In this document: in pieces, positions 1-9,521 of the stretch
Numbering within the stretch: position 1 is the first letter of the stretch
Layout of the letters: every line of letters begins with the position of its first letter
Source: Pandoraea sp. PE-S2T-3
Lineage (GTDB): Bacteria > Pseudomonadota > Gammaproteobacteria > Burkholderiales > Burkholderiaceae
DNA: 64,000 nt
NCBI RefSeq assembly: GCF_002179965.1
Contig: NZ_NGUQ01000007.1
Span: forward strand, 777,494-841,493
Direction of reading: 5' to 3'
Position numbers and translations under genes: made by a program
Notes under the pieces: generated by a model
Seen by the model: the letters and a program-made list of their open reading frames with translations, nothing else
Told to the model about the DNA's origin: nothing
The model's database searches: none

Positions 1-1
1 G

Positions 2-604
2 GCGTTTCAGGTGCCGTGGGGCAAGGCGATGATGTGGATATTCCTCGTCTCGGACACCTTCGTCTTCAGCAGCTTTCTCATCGGCTACATGACGGTGCGC
101 ATCTCCACGACGGCACCATGGCCCAACCCCGCTGAGATCTTTGCACTGAACGTGAACGGGCACCCGGTGCCCTTGTTGCTCATCGCGATCATGACCTTCG
201 TGCTGATCAGCAGCAGCGGCAGCATGGCGATGGCCGTCAATTATGCGTATCGGAAAGACCGCGACAAGACGGCGGCGTGCATTCTCGCGACCGCGTATCT
301 GGGCATCGCGTTCGTGGGCATGCAGGCCTTCGAGTGGACCAACCTGATCGCGCATGAAGGCATTCGCCCGTGGGGTAACAAGATGGGCGCGGCGCAGTTC
401 GGTGCGTGCTTCTTCATGATCACCGGATTTCACGGACTGCACGTGAGCGCGGGTGTGATCTATCTGCTCACCGTCATGCGCAAGGTGCTCAACGGCACGC
501 TTGAGCGGCGAGGCAACTATCAACTCGTCGAGATCGCGGGCCTTTATTGGCACTTCGTCGATCTCGTCTGGGTGTTCATCTTTGCGTTGTTCTATCTCTG
601 GTAG
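2..604 (+). CDS. Haem-copper (cytochrome c) oxidase subunit III, 5' end cut by window
   Basis: Membrane subunit III of a haem-copper terminal oxidase in the cytoplasmic membrane. The reading frame is open to the left edge; the GTG at base 11 is internal to a typical family stretch (AFQVPWGKAMMWIFLVSDTF), so the gene starts outside the window. About 200 residues are visible, with four or five hydrophobic helices, a conserved internal stretch (GMQAFEWTNLI) and the C-terminal HFVDLVWVFIFALFYLW typical of subunit III. The small subunit IV gene follows 9 bp later, so the two are cotranscribed, presumably with subunits I and II to the left. Whether the donor is cytochrome c or quinol cannot be told from this fragment. 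Confidence 0.9.
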   Translation, partial: AFQVPWGKAMMWIFLVSDTFVFSSFLIGYMTVRISTTAPWPNPAEIFALNVNGHPVPLLLIAIMTFVLISSSGSMAMAVNYAYRKDRDKTAACILATAYLGIAFVGMQAFEWTNLIAHEGIRPWGNKMGAAQFGACFFMITGFHGLHVSAGVIYLLTVMRKVLNGTLERRGNYQLVEIAGLYWHFVDLVWVFIFALFYLW

Positions 605-613
605 AGGCCTGTC

Positions 614-976
614 ATGGACCCCGCTGCTGCTTCCTCAACGGCATCTGCAACTGCCTCCGCATCCGACGATCACTCCGGACAACAACACCCGGTCGGCATC
701 TACCTGAAAGTGTGGGGGCTGCTGTTCGTGCTCTCGACGTTCTCGTATCTGGTCGACTACGCGAACCTGCACGGCTATCTGCGATGGGGATTGATTCTCG
801 CGCTGATGGTCGCCAAGGCGGGGCTGATCGTGGCGGTCTTCATGCATATGCGCTGGGAGCGGCTGGCGCTTGTCTACGCGATTCTGATTCCACCGCTCGC
901 GTTACTCGTGTTGATGGCGCTCATGGCGACCGAAGCCGACTACACGTTCCTCACGCGGCTGGCGCATTTCGGTTAA
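614..976 (+). CDS. Cytochrome c oxidase subunit IV family protein
   Basis: Small accessory subunit of a bacterial haem-copper oxidase, 120 residues. An Ala/Ser-rich N-terminal tail of about 25 residues is followed by three hydrophobic segments (roughly residues 29-50, 57-80 and 87-108), the layout of the prokaryotic COX4 family. The stretch KAGLIVAVFMHMRWERL is typical of the second helix and the loop after it. The gene starts 9 bp after the subunit III stop codon and is the last gene of that operon. It ends 12 bp before the stop codon of a convergent LysR gene, with no clear terminator between them. Confidence 0.85.
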   Translation: MDPAAASSTASATASASDDHSGQQHPVGIYLKVWGLLFVLSTFSYLVDYANLHGYLRWGLILALMVAKAGLIVAVFMHMRWERLALVYAILIPPLALLVLMALMATEADYTFLTRLAHFG

Positions 977-988
977 TCCCGCCAACGA

Positions 989-1921
989 TCACAACAATTC
1001 CACCAGCCGCCGGTCGCTCTTGCGGCAGTATTCCGCACAGGCGGCGCGCGCAGCCGTCGCCGCACCGTGCACGAACAACGGCGCATCGGCGCGCCGCGAC
1101 ATCGACACGACGATGGACGGCGGCGCTGGCTGCAACGGCAGTTCGACCACTTCCCCATTCGCGATCAGCGTGTCTACGAACAGGCGCGGTATTGCCGCCA
1201 CGCCGAAGCCGTCGCGCACCAGTTGCACGATGACGGCAATCGACGGCGAGCCCGTGATGCGCGTCTCGGAGAGCGGCACGCCGTGCACGCCCGCCAGCTT
1301 TGCGACGATATCTTCGAGCGCCCGATGCGGAGCGGTGCCGCGTCCGTAGGTGAGGATCGGGTGCTGCAAGACCTGCTTGGCGAGTCCGCCGCGCGTGTTC
1401 GGAAACAAGCCGGTACGTGCGATCCAGTGCACCGGGTAATTGGCTAACGCGTCGCACACCACGCTGCTGTCGTCGCTGCCTTCCACGCGAATGATCAGAT
1501 CGAGTTCGTCGGCGAGCAACCGTCGTTGCAACTGCACGGAAACATCGACCGTCAGCTCGACTTCCAGTGTCGGGTAATCGGCGGCCAGCCGCCGCAGGTA
1601 ATGCGGCAACCAGCTATGCACCACCGTTTCGATCACGCCCAGACGCAGGCGTCCGCGTGTCGTGCTTTCACCTGAGGCGGCCGCTTGCAAGCGCTTGGCC
1701 GCTTCGACCACGGCCTTGGCATAGCCGAGCAAATATTCGCCGTTGGGCGTGAGGCGAAACTCGCGGCTTTCGCGATCCACCAGCGCGGTGTTCAACTCGT
1801 CTTCGAGCGCTTTCAGGCGCTGCGAAATGGCGGCGGGCGTGGCGTGCAAGGCGGCGGCGGTAGCGCGAAAGTTGCGCAGTTTGGCCAGCGTGACGAAGGT
1901 TTCGAGAAAACGGGTATTCAC
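989..1921 (-). CDS. LysR-family transcriptional regulator
   Basis: DNA-binding regulator of 310 residues. The N-terminal winged helix-turn-helix (VNTRFLETFVTLAKLRNF, then RATAAALHATPAAISQRLKA) is followed by a LysR substrate-binding domain from about residue 90. The start is a GTG at 1921 with an AGGA about 6 bases upstream; a longer frame beginning at 1993 would add 24 residues ahead of the canonical LysR start and is less likely. It is divergent from the D-glutamate-cyclase-family gene at 2157, the usual LysR arrangement, so it probably controls that gene and the transporter and 5-oxoprolinase after it. The effector is unknown. Confidence 0.88.
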   Translation of the reverse strand: MNTRFLETFVTLAKLRNFRATAAALHATPAAISQRLKALEDELNTALVDRESREFRLTPNGEYLLGYAKAVVEAAKRLQAAASGESTTRGRLRLGVIETVVHSWLPHYLRRLAADYPTLEVELTVDVSVQLQRRLLADELDLIIRVEGSDDSSVVCDALANYPVHWIARTGLFPNTRGGLAKQVLQHPILTYGRGTAPHRALEDIVAKLAGVHGVPLSETRITGSPSIAVIVQLVRDGFGVAAIPRLFVDTLIANGEVVELPLQPAPPSIVVSMSRRADAPLFVHGAATAARAACAEYCRKSDRRLVELL

Positions 1922-2156
1922 GGCAATCCTGTGGGGGGCAGGGGCGCGACGCGCGCGATAGCGGTCATGCTGTGAAGAAAAGAAAGACGGCAAACCTCGG
2001 GAAAACCCGCGAAGTCGTTAAGAAATTCTATACGGCGACGCGTAGAAAAACTCGTTAGCGACAACATTTTTTTCTTTCTATGCTTCATCCATTCGATGCG
2101 CCCCCCAAGCACTTCAACGCATCGCCCCCGGATTGTTGCTCACTCGCCCGACCGCC

Positions 2157-2978
2157 ATGAACCACCCTGCCACGCCGCTCGATTTCACTTCGCAACGCGA
2201 GACGATCATGCCCTTCGAATTCCGTCAGGCCGTGCGCAGCGGCCAGTTCCGTGGACCGACTGCCGGCTATTGCGGCGAGTTCGCACAGGCCAACCTCGCC
2301 ATCCTTCCCGTGGCGTACGCGCATGACTTCCTGCGCTTCTGCCAGAGCAACCCCAAGGCGTGTCCGCTGCTGGGCGTGGGTGAGCCCGGTCAATGGCATG
2401 TGCCGTCGCTGGGCCGCGAAGTGGATATCCGCACCGACGTGCCGGGCTACAACGTCTATCGCGACGGCAAGCTCGCCGGTGAAGTCGACAACCTGGCCGA
2501 GTACTGGCAGAGCGACTTCGTCGTGTTCGCCATTGGCTGCTCTTTTTCGTTCGAACACATGCTCGCCAAGGCGGGCATTCCGCTGCGTCACGTGGAGGAG
2601 GGCTGCAACGTGCCGATGTATCGCACGAAGATCGCCAACCAGCGCGCGGGCAAATTCGGCGGCGAACTGGTGGTGTCGATGCGCCCGATGAAAGGGGCCG
2701 ACGCCATTCGCGCCGTGCAGATCACGAGCCGCTTTCCGGGCGTGCACGGCGCACCGATTCATATCGGCGACCCGGCCGAGCTGGGTATCGCCGATTTGTC
2801 GAAGCCGGAATTCGGCGACGCCGTGACCATTCGCGACGGCGAACTGCCGGTGTACTGGGCTTGCGGCGTGACGCCGCAAACCGCGCTGATGGGCGCCAAG
2901 CTGCCACTCGCCATCGCGCACAAGCCGGGCTACATGCTCATGACCGATATCCCGAACGCATCGCTCGCCGTTTTCTAA
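2157..2978 (+). CDS. D-glutamate cyclase family / putative hydro-lyase (DUF1445, YcsI-like)
   Basis: A 273-residue protein of the DUF1445 (UPF0317) family, close to the family's usual length. Family-typical stretches are visible: [20 protein letters not shown] near the start, [20 protein letters not shown] in the middle and [13 protein letters not shown] at the end. The start chosen is the ATG at 2157; frames from 2133 add only eight unlikely residues. The family was long called putative hydro-lyase and is grouped with D-glutamate cyclase, which makes 5-oxo-D-proline from D-glutamate. Here it is followed by an MFS transporter and a fused 5-oxoprolinase, so a role in pyroglutamate metabolism fits, but this is inference from context. 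Confidence 0.85.
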   Translation: MNHPATPLDFTSQRETIMPFEFRQAVRSGQFRGPTAGYCGEFAQANLAILPVAYAHDFLRFCQSNPKACPLLGVGEPGQWHVPSLGREVDIRTDVPGYNVYRDGKLAGEVDNLAEYWQSDFVVFAIGCSFSFEHMLAKAGIPLRHVEEGCNVPMYRTKIANQRAGKFGGELVVSMRPMKGADAIRAVQITSRFPGVHGAPIHIGDPAELGIADLSKPEFGDAVTIRDGELPVYWACGVTPQTALMGAKLPLAIAHKPGYMLMTDIPNASLAVF

Positions 2979-3160
2979 TTCCTGACGGCAAGACACGCAC
3001 CCCGCATCAGGCACCACGTAGGACGCATCACATAAGAACACCGCGCCATGACGGAAGTCGGCAGGCAGTTGCTGCCGGCCGTCGACCGAACACGCCCATC
3101 GCGGAGCGCGGCCCGAGGGCATCACACGGCAAGACAGGACATCACCGGAGTCTTCTTCTC

Positions 3161-4498
3161 ATGGATAGTAAAACCCCTCTCGCGAGCCCGTCGGCAGCCG
3201 CTGCTGCCACGGCGCCGGACACGCCGGCCCCCGCCGGCGGCAGTCTGTTCGGCTGGTACGGCGACGCGACACCGACTGAAAAGCGCGCGTTCTGGAGCTG
3301 CAAGGTCGGCTACATGCTCGACGGCATGGACACGCAGATGCTGAGCTTTGTCATCCCGACATTGATCGCCACGTGGGGCATCAGCCTCGCCGACGCAGGC
3401 TTTATCGGCACGCTCACGCTGCTCGCGTCGGCACTCGGCGGCTGGGTCGCCGGCATTCTGTCCGACCGCATCGGACGTGTGCGTACGCTGCAACTGACCG
3501 TGCTCTGGTTCGCGGTATTCACCGGGCTGTGCGGCCTCGCGCAAAACTATCACCAACTGCTCGCAGCGCGTGCGCTCATGGGCTTCGGCTTCGGCGGCGA
3601 ATGGACGGCTGGTGCCGTGCTGATCGGCGAAGTGATCCGCGCCCGCGATCGCGGCAAGGCCGTGGGGCTGGTGCAGTCGGGCTGGGCCATCGGCTGGGGC
3701 CTGACCGCCATTCTCTACGCGGTGCTGTTCTCGCTGATGCCGGCGGAACTGGCCTGGCGTGCGCTGTTCCTGATTGGCTTGCTGCCGGCGCTGCTGGTGC
3801 TGTTCATCCGCCGCTACGTGAAGGAGCCGGAGGTGTATCAGAAGGAGAAGGCCAAACAGGCGAAGTCGGACGACGCACCGGGACTCGCGGCCATCTTCAG
3901 CCCGAAACTGCTCTCCACGACGATTCGCGCGGCCTTGCTGACCACCGGCGCGCAGGGCGGCTACTACGCCATCACCACGTGGTTGCCGACGTTCCTCAAG
4001 ACCGAGCGTCATCTCACGGTGATGGGCACGGGCGGCTATCTTGCGATGATCATCTTCGGCTCGTGGGTCGGCTATCTGGTGAGTTCGTATCTGACCGATC
4101 GTCTGGGCCGCAAACCGAACTTCATTCTGTTCGCCGTGGGCTCGATGGTGATTGCGTTCTCGTACACGTCGCTGCCGCTCACCGACAGCGCCATGTTCTG
4201 GCTGGGCTTTCCGCTCGGATTCTTCGCCTCGGGTATTTTCAGCGGCATGGGTGCCTTCCTGACCGAGTTGTTCCCGACGAACGTTCGCGGCTCGGGGCAA
4301 GGCTTCTGCTACAACGTCGGCCGTGCAGTGGGTGCCCTGTTTCCCTTCCTGATCGGCATGCTCTCCAAGCAGTACGGGCTGGGCACGACCATCGGCATCT
4401 TCGCGGCATCGGCCTACGGTGTGCTGATTCTGGCGGCACTCACCCTGCCGGAGACGCGTGGCCGCGAGTTGGATTCGCTCGAACTGAAAACGCAGTGA
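3161..4498 (+). CDS. MFS transporter (organic acid:H+ symporter type)
   Basis: A 445-residue major facilitator with about twelve membrane segments after a 28-residue Ala/Pro-rich cytoplasmic tail. The signature between helices 2 and 3 (GILSDRIGRVRTLQLTVLWF), the GGEWTAGAVLIGE stretch in helix 4 and the helix 8-9 loop copy (YLTDRLGRKPNF) are all visible. It resembles aromatic-acid, sialate and other carboxylate symporters. The start at 3161 follows GGAG by about ten bases. Lying between a D-glutamate-cyclase-family gene and a 5-oxoprolinase, it may import 5-oxoproline or a related acid; the substrate is not shown by the sequence. Confidence 0.88.
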   Translation: MDSKTPLASPSAAAAATAPDTPAPAGGSLFGWYGDATPTEKRAFWSCKVGYMLDGMDTQMLSFVIPTLIATWGISLADAGFIGTLTLLASALGGWVAGILSDRIGRVRTLQLTVLWFAVFTGLCGLAQNYHQLLAARALMGFGFGGEWTAGAVLIGEVIRARDRGKAVGLVQSGWAIGWGLTAILYAVLFSLMPAELAWRALFLIGLLPALLVLFIRRYVKEPEVYQKEKAKQAKSDDAPGLAAIFSPKLLSTTIRAALLTTGAQGGYYAITTWLPTFLKTERHLTVMGTGGYLAMIIFGSWVGYLVSSYLTDRLGRKPNFILFAVGSMVIAFSYTSLPLTDSAMFWLGFPLGFFASGIFSGMGAFLTELFPTNVRGSGQGFCYNVGRAVGALFPFLIGMLSKQYGLGTTIGIFAASAYGVLILAALTLPETRGRELDSLELKTQ

Positions 4499-4538
4499 GG
4501 ACTTCGGTCATTCACCTCACATCGGCTTGATGAAACAC

Positions 4539-4560
4539 CGCGGCAGCCGTCGCTGCCGCG
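4539..4560 (+). terminator. Hairpin after MFS gene, possible weak terminator
   Basis: A perfect 8-bp stem (CGCGGCAG with CTGCCGCG) and a 6-base loop lies 40 bp downstream of the transporter stop codon. There is no T run after it, so it may act only with Rho, or may stabilise an mRNA end rather than terminate. Confidence 0.35.
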
Positions 4561-4697
4561 CCTGAACACATTCCCCTGATCGCACCATTCTGTGCAGCCC
4601 CGTGGCGATGGCCATGCGGGCCTGCATGGGAGACGTGCGCTCTGTGAAATTGTGAAATCGGTCTTTCCTGTTTGACCATTGCTTTGCGAGTGACCCC

Positions 4698-7600
4698 ATG
4701 ACGAACGCTCTCACGCCTGCTACCCAACACAACGTCGCCACCGACCCGCGCTGGCAGTTCTGGATTGATCGTGGCGGCACCTTCACCGATATCGTTGCGC
4801 GCCGTCCCGACGGCTCGCTCGTGACGCACAAACTGCTTTCGGAAAACCCGGAACAATATCGCGACGCCGCCGTTGCCGGCATCCGTCACCTGCTCGGTCT
4901 GTCGACTGGCGAACCGATTACGCCCGCACAAGTCGAGATGGTGAAGATGGGGACCACTGTTGCCACCAACGCACTGCTCGAGCGCAAAGGCGAAGCGCTG
5001 GCGCTGGTTACGACGCAGGGTTTTCGCGACGCGTTGCGCATCGCTTATCAAAATCGTCCGCGGTTGTTCGATCTGGATATCGCGCTGCCCGAAGCGTTGT
5101 ATGCGGAAGTGGTGGAAGTCGATGAGCGCGTTGGCGCGCAAGGTGAAGTGGTGCGGGAGCTGGATCTCACTGCGGCACGTACTGCGCTGGCGGCCGTGTA
5201 TGCGAAGGGCGTGCGTGCGCTGGCCATCGTGTTGATGCACGGCTATCGCTATCAAGCGCATGAGAAAGCACTGGCGACGCTCGCCCGCGAGCTGGGTTTC
5301 ACACAGGTGTCGGTGTCGCACGAAGTTTCACCGTTGATGAAGCTGGTGTCGCGCGGTGACACGACGGTGGTCGATGCGTATCTCTCACCGATTCTGCGTC
5401 GCTACGTCGAGCAGGTCGCGCAGGAGATGCCGGGCGTGAATCTGCAATTCATGCAGAGCAGCGGCGGCTTGACGCGTGCCGACAATTTTCAAGGCAAGGA
5501 CGCGATCCTGTCCGGCCCGGCGGGCGGCATCGTCGGCATGGTGCGCGCGTCGAGTGCTGCGGGCTTTGATCGCGTCATCGGCTTCGATATGGGCGGCACG
5601 TCTACCGACGTGTCGCATTACAACGGCGAGTTCGAGCGCGTGTTCGAGACGCAAGTCGCCGGTGTGCGCATGCGCGCACCGATGATGAGTATTCACACGG
5701 TGGCAGCCGGTGGCGGCTCGGTGCTGTCGTTCGACGGCACGCGTCTGCGCGTGGGGCCAGATTCGGCGGGCGCCAATCCGGGGCCGGCCGCATATCGTCG
5801 CGGCGGACCGCTGACGGTGACCGACTGCAACGTCATGCTGGGCAAGATTCAGCCTGCGCATTTCCCGAAGGTGTTCGGCCCGCATGCGAATGAAGCGCTT
5901 GATCGTGAGGTTGTGGTCGAGAAGTTCACCGCGATGGCGAAGGAGATAGCGCAGGCCACCGGTCGCCGCCAGACACCTGAGGCACTCGCCGAAGGCTTCC
6001 TCGAGATCGCCATTGGCAGTATGGCCAACGCCATCAAGAAAATTTCCGTGCAACGCGGTCACGACGTAAGCCGCTATGTGCTGACGACGTTCGGTGGTGC
6101 GGGCGGTCAACATGCGTGCGGCGTGGCCGACGCGCTGGGCATGACGCAGGTGTTTGCGCATCCGCTGGCCGGTGTTCTGTCGGCGTATGGCATGGGTCTC
6201 GCCGATCAGACGGCGATGCGCGAGCGCATGATCGAAGCGCCGCTTTCCGTCGACGGTCTGCAAGCACTGGAAGACGCACTCGGTGCGCTCGCCGACGAAG
6301 CGGCGAACAGTCTGCTCGCGCAGGGTGTCCCGCCGTCGCGCATTGAAACCGTGCGTCGCGTGCATGTGCGCTATGCAGGTACGGACTCGGCCATCGCCGT
6401 CCCGTTTGGCGATGTCGAACAAATGCGCGCCGCCTTCGAAGCGGCTTATCGTCAGCGCTATTCGTTCCTGATGGATGGCGCGGCGCTGATTGTCGAAGTG
6501 GCGTCGGTCGAAGCGATCGGTCACTCGGACGCCCCTGTCGATATCACGCCGCTGGCGGCTCGCACTACCGGTGCACCGCAACCGATCGATCAGGTGAAGC
6601 ACTACGCGGGTGGCGCGTGGTGCGATGCGGCGCTGTTCGCACGCGATACGTTGCTCGCTGGTGACACCATCGATGGACCCGCTATCGTCGCCGAGAAGAG
6701 CGGTACGACGGTGGTCGAGCCGGGGTGGCAGGCGCAGATGAGCGCGCAGGGCAACCTGATTCTGACGCGCGTGGTGCCGCGTGAGTCGCAACGCGGTCTG
6801 GGCACGCAGGCCGACCCGGTGCGATTGGAAATCTTCAATAACCTGTTCATGTCGATCGCCGAGCAGATGGGGCTGCGGCTGCAAAACACGGCCTACTCGG
6901 TGAACATCAAGGAGCGCCTCGACTTCTCGTGCGCGCTCTTCGACCGGGAAGGCAACCTGATTGCCAACGCGCCGCACATGCCCGTGCATTTGGGGTCGAT
7001 GGGCGAGAGCATTCGCACGGTGATCGAACGCAATCGCGGCGCGATGCGTGACGGCGACGTCTTCATGCTTAACGATCCGTATCACGGCGGCACGCATTTG
7101 CCGGACGTCACGGTGATCACGCCGGTGTTCATGGCGGGCGAGGGCGAGCCGTTGTTCTACGTGGGCTCGCGTGGCCACCATGCCGACATCGGCGGTATTA
7201 CGCCCGGGTCGATGCCGCCGGACTCGACGCATGTCGAAGAAGAGGGCGTGCTGATCGACAACTGGCAACTGGTGGCCGCCGGCGTGCTGCGTGATCGCGA
7301 AACGCGCGGGCTGCTCGCTGGCGCACGTTACCCCGCGCGCAACATCGATCAGAACATGGCGGACCTGCGCGCGCAGGTTGCAGCCAACCAGAAAGGCGTG
7401 GATGAACTGCGCCGCATGGTGAACGAGTTCGGCCGCGACGTGGTGTTCGCGTATATGGGGCACGTGCAGGACAACGCCGAAGCGGCGGTGCGCCGAGTGA
7501 TTGGCGCGCTCGCCGACGGGCATTATCGTTATCCGCTCGATAACGGCGCGGTGATCGACGTCACGATTCGCGTCGATGCCGCAACGCACAGCGCGACCAT

Positions 7601-8339
7601 CGACTTCACGGGAACATCGGACCAGTTGCCGAACAACTTCAACGCGCCGCGTGCGGTGTGTATGGCGGCGGTGCTGTACGTGTTCCGTACGCTGGTTGAC
7701 GACGACATTCCGCTCAATGCAGGCTGCCTGAAACCGCTGACCGTGATCGTGCCGCGCGGGTCGATGCTCAACCCGGCGTATCCGGCGGCGGTGGTCTCGG
7801 GCAACGTGGAAACGTCGTCGGCCATCACCAACGCGTTGTACGGGGCGCTGGGCCGTGTGGCGTCGAGTCAGGGCACGATGAACAACTTCACCTTCGGCAA
7901 CGAGACGTATCAGTACTACGAGACCATCGCCGGTGGCAGCGGTGCAGGCGACGGTTTCAACGGCTCGGACGCCGTGCAGACCCATATGACGAACTCGAGA
8001 CTGACAGACCCAGAAGTGCTTGAGTGGCGCTATCCGGTGCGGCTGGAAAGCCACCGTATTCGCGCAGGCTCGGGGGGGACAGGACGTTGGCACGGCGGCA
8101 ACGGCGCTGTGCGGCGCATTCGCTTCCTTACGCAGATGACGGCATCGATCCTGTCGAACAATCGCGTGCACGCACCGTTCGGTGCGCAGGGCGGCGAGGT
8201 CGGCGCGCTGGGCGCAAATTACGTGGAGCGCTCGGACGGCACCCGCGAAGCGCTGGGCCACATTGGCCGCACGCAAATGCAACCGGGCGACATTTTCGTG
8301 GTGGAAACGCCGGGCGGTGGCGGGTTTGGTGTGCGCTGA
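4698..8339 (+). CDS. Fused 5-oxoprolinase / hydantoinase A+B protein
   Basis: A 1213-residue enzyme that joins the HyuA-type and HyuB-type halves found separately in many bacteria, the size of eukaryotic-type 5-oxoprolinases. The N-terminal half has the ATP-binding fold loops [12 protein letters not shown] (about residues 21-32) and [13 protein letters not shown] (about 295-307). The HyuB half begins near residue 704 ([18 protein letters not shown]) and contains [16 protein letters not shown] and [12 protein letters not shown]. Known members open 5-oxoproline to glutamate with ATP; hydantoin or N-methylhydantoin are alternatives. The neighbouring DUF1445 gene favours 5-oxoproline. The protein is cytoplasmic. 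Confidence 0.9.
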   Translation: MTNALTPATQHNVATDPRWQFWIDRGGTFTDIVARRPDGSLVTHKLLSENPEQYRDAAVAGIRHLLGLSTGEPITPAQVEMVKMGTTVATNALLERKGEALALVTTQGFRDALRIAYQNRPRLFDLDIALPEALYAEVVEVDERVGAQGEVVRELDLTAARTALAAVYAKGVRALAIVLMHGYRYQAHEKALATLARELGFTQVSVSHEVSPLMKLVSRGDTTVVDAYLSPILRRYVEQVAQEMPGVNLQFMQSSGGLTRADNFQGKDAILSGPAGGIVGMVRASSAAGFDRVIGFDMGGTSTDVSHYNGEFERVFETQVAGVRMRAPMMSIHTVAAGGGSVLSFDGTRLRVGPDSAGANPGPAAYRRGGPLTVTDCNVMLGKIQPAHFPKVFGPHANEALDREVVVEKFTAMAKEIAQATGRRQTPEALAEGFLEIAIGSMANAIKKISVQRGHDVSRYVLTTFGGAGGQHACGVADALGMTQVFAHPLAGVLSAYGMGLADQTAMRERMIEAPLSVDGLQALEDALGALADEAANSLLAQGVPPSRIETVRRVHVRYAGTDSAIAVPFGDVEQMRAAFEAAYRQRYSFLMDGAALIVEVASVEAIGHSDAPVDITPLAARTTGAPQPIDQVKHYAGGAWCDAALFARDTLLAGDTIDGPAIVAEKSGTTVVEPGWQAQMSAQGNLILTRVVPRESQRGLGTQADPVRLEIFNNLFMSIAEQMGLRLQNTAYSVNIKERLDFSCALFDREGNLIANAPHMPVHLGSMGESIRTVIERNRGAMRDGDVFMLNDPYHGGTHLPDVTVITPVFMAGEGEPLFYVGSRGHHADIGGITPGSMPPDSTHVEEEGVLIDNWQLVAAGVLRDRETRGLLAGARYPARNIDQNMADLRAQVAANQKGVDELRRMVNEFGRDVVFAYMGHVQDNAEAAVRRVIGALADGHYRYPLDNGAVIDVTIRVDAATHSATIDFTGTSDQLPNNFNAPRAVCMAAVLYVFRTLVDDDIPLNAGCLKPLTVIVPRGSMLNPAYPAAVVSGNVETSSAITNALYGALGRVASSQGTMNNFTFGNETYQYYETIAGGSGAGDGFNGSDAVQTHMTNSRLTDPEVLEWRYPVRLESHRIRAGSGGTGRWHGGNGAVRRIRFLTQMTASILSNNRVHAPFGAQGGEVGALGANYVERSDGTREALGHIGRTQMQPGDIFVVETPGGGGFGVR

Positions 8340-8452
8340 TCGCGGGGTCTGCGCGAGAGTCGTCACCGTGCAATGCGGTGAACATGACACGCGTGACATG
8401 GGAAAGCACTGAAGCCTATCCGCTTCCCGGAAGCAAAGTCGCAGTTTGAGAA

Positions 8453-8466
8453 GTCACGTCAGTGAC
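8453..8466. promoter_or_regulatory. Small palindrome upstream of translocon operon
   Basis: The bases GTCAC-GTCA-GTGAC form a 5-bp inverted repeat with a 4-base centre, directly beside the larger inverted repeat that covers the first ribosome binding site. It is a candidate regulator site for the type III translocon operon; no matching family motif is recognised. Confidence 0.35.
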
Positions 8467-8520
8467 GCCTCCGTACGATGCACGTGTTGTTTCTAACAGC
8501 ACCAATCTACGTACGGAGGC
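8467..8520 (+). promoter_or_regulatory. Long inverted repeat that sequesters the ribosome binding site of the translocon operon
   Basis: GCCTCCGTACG (8467-8477) is a perfect inverted copy of CGTACGGAGGC (8510-8520), an 11-bp stem. A second stem (GTGTTG 8484-8489 with CAGCAC 8497-8502, one GU pair, 7-base loop) sits inside it. The right arm contains the GGAGG Shine-Dalgarno, 7 bases before the ATG at 8527. If transcription begins upstream of 8467, the RNA would hide the ribosome binding site of the first operon gene. The same repeat could instead be a DNA operator. The pairing is read directly from the sequence; the function is inferred. Confidence 0.65.
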
Positions 8521-8526
8521 ACTTCA

Positions 8527-8934
8527 ATGTCCGAGTCATCGCAGGTCCCCCAAACGCCACCGCTCTCGTCTGCCGAGAGTGGTTCGGCGTCGCAGGACGA
8601 TGTCATTCGCCAGTACGAGCGCGCCTGCGCCGAGATGCAACTGGCGGGTCGCAAGCTGCATCGTCACATGCAGGAATATCAGACGATGCTCGACGAGGTC
8701 GCTCGTCTCGAAGCGGCCAACACCCCCGAAGCCCGCGAAAAACTTCAGCGACTTTCTGCGCTGGTCGAAAGCGTGGCCTTTCAACGTGACGAACGTGAGA
8801 TTCAGCGCATGAGCGGTGCGCTGGCGCATGCCATCGAAAAGTTGAAAGCCGATGCCCCCGAAACGCTGCCTGTGCAATCGAAGCAACCTGTGCGTCAGTC
8901 GGCGAAGCGCGTGCCGTCTGCGCCGCGCGCCTGA
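8527..8934 (+). CDS. Small helical protein, possible SseA/CesAB-type secretion chaperone
   Basis: First gene of the translocon operon, 135 residues. After a Ser/Pro-rich start, residues 24-110 are strongly charged and look alpha-helical or coiled-coil (QYERACAEMQLAGRKLHRHM and EVARLEAANTPEAREKL), with a basic tail. No membrane segment or signal peptide. In SPI-2 and LEE islands a small coiled-coil chaperone (SseA, CesAB) precedes the filament gene, so size, fold and position suggest the same role here. I do not recognise a clear sequence match, so this is inference from context. GGAGG at 8515-8519 sets the start, and the next gene begins 14 bp after the stop codon. Confidence 0.5.
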   Translation: MSESSQVPQTPPLSSAESGSASQDDVIRQYERACAEMQLAGRKLHRHMQEYQTMLDEVARLEAANTPEAREKLQRLSALVESVAFQRDEREIQRMSGALAHAIEKLKADAPETLPVQSKQPVRQSAKRVPSAPRA

Positions 8935-8948
8935 ACCGGGAGGCAACG

Positions 8949-9491
8949 ATGTGGAGCGCTATTCCCCGAGTGTCCGGCACGCGTCTTGAAGACGGGCTTG
9001 CCGTGATGTCAAAAATCTCGGCGTATGAAATCGCAGATATGCAGATCGACGATGCCGACGGCAATTTGCTGAAGGCGGTGATTCTGCGGGCGCGGGACCA
9101 ATTGATCGAAGTGCATGCGCACTCGATGTCGGCGTTGCCGCTGCTGATTGCCAGACTTGATGCGGCACGCAGCGCGCGTGATTACGCAAAGGTCTGCGAC
9201 GGCTTGCTGGCGAGCGCCACACAAACGCAATCGTTGCCGCCGGCGCTGCGTGAATTTGCCACCCGGCACGATCTGATCTCTGCCGAAGCGGCATCGGCAC
9301 CGTTCGATGCGCCAGCGCTGCGACGCCTGAAAGCGGACCTCGAAGCGGTGTCGTTCGCCGGGGGCGCCGCAACGCAGGATCAAGTCGAGGTCAAGCGGTT
9401 GCTCATGTTCTACGAGACCACGCTATCGCTGGCCAACGGCACCCAGACACGTCTGCGCGAGACGTTGAAGTCAATCACGCAAAACATCTGA
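8949..9491 (+). CDS. SseB/EspA-like type III filament protein, first of two tandem copies
   Basis: A 180-residue soluble protein with no signal peptide. I do not recognise the N-terminal half. The C-terminal half lines up by eye with the product of the next gene: ALREFATRHDL with GIRGFFEKYDI, LRRLKADLE with LRALKAAAE, and DQVEVKRLL with DQIEINKTL. It ends in a long amphipathic helix (residues about 140-180) as EspA/SseB-type proteins do. It is therefore a probable second SctA-like filament or tip protein; a dedicated partner or chaperone of the next product is the alternative. A GGGAGG lies just upstream of the ATG. Confidence 0.5.
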   Translation: MWSAIPRVSGTRLEDGLAVMSKISAYEIADMQIDDADGNLLKAVILRARDQLIEVHAHSMSALPLLIARLDAARSARDYAKVCDGLLASATQTQSLPPALREFATRHDLISAEAASAPFDAPALRRLKADLEAVSFAGGAATQDQVEVKRLLMFYETTLSLANGTQTRLRETLKSITQNI

Positions 9492-9521
9492 AGTTCATCT
9501 CTTACCTAAGGAAATAAATCA

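Noticed and set aside
5385..8399. Very long open frame on the minus strand opposite the 5-oxoprolinase gene
   Set aside because: It is His/Arg-rich with no family pattern and mirrors the codon pattern of the plus-strand gene; long antisense frames are common in GC-rich DNA.
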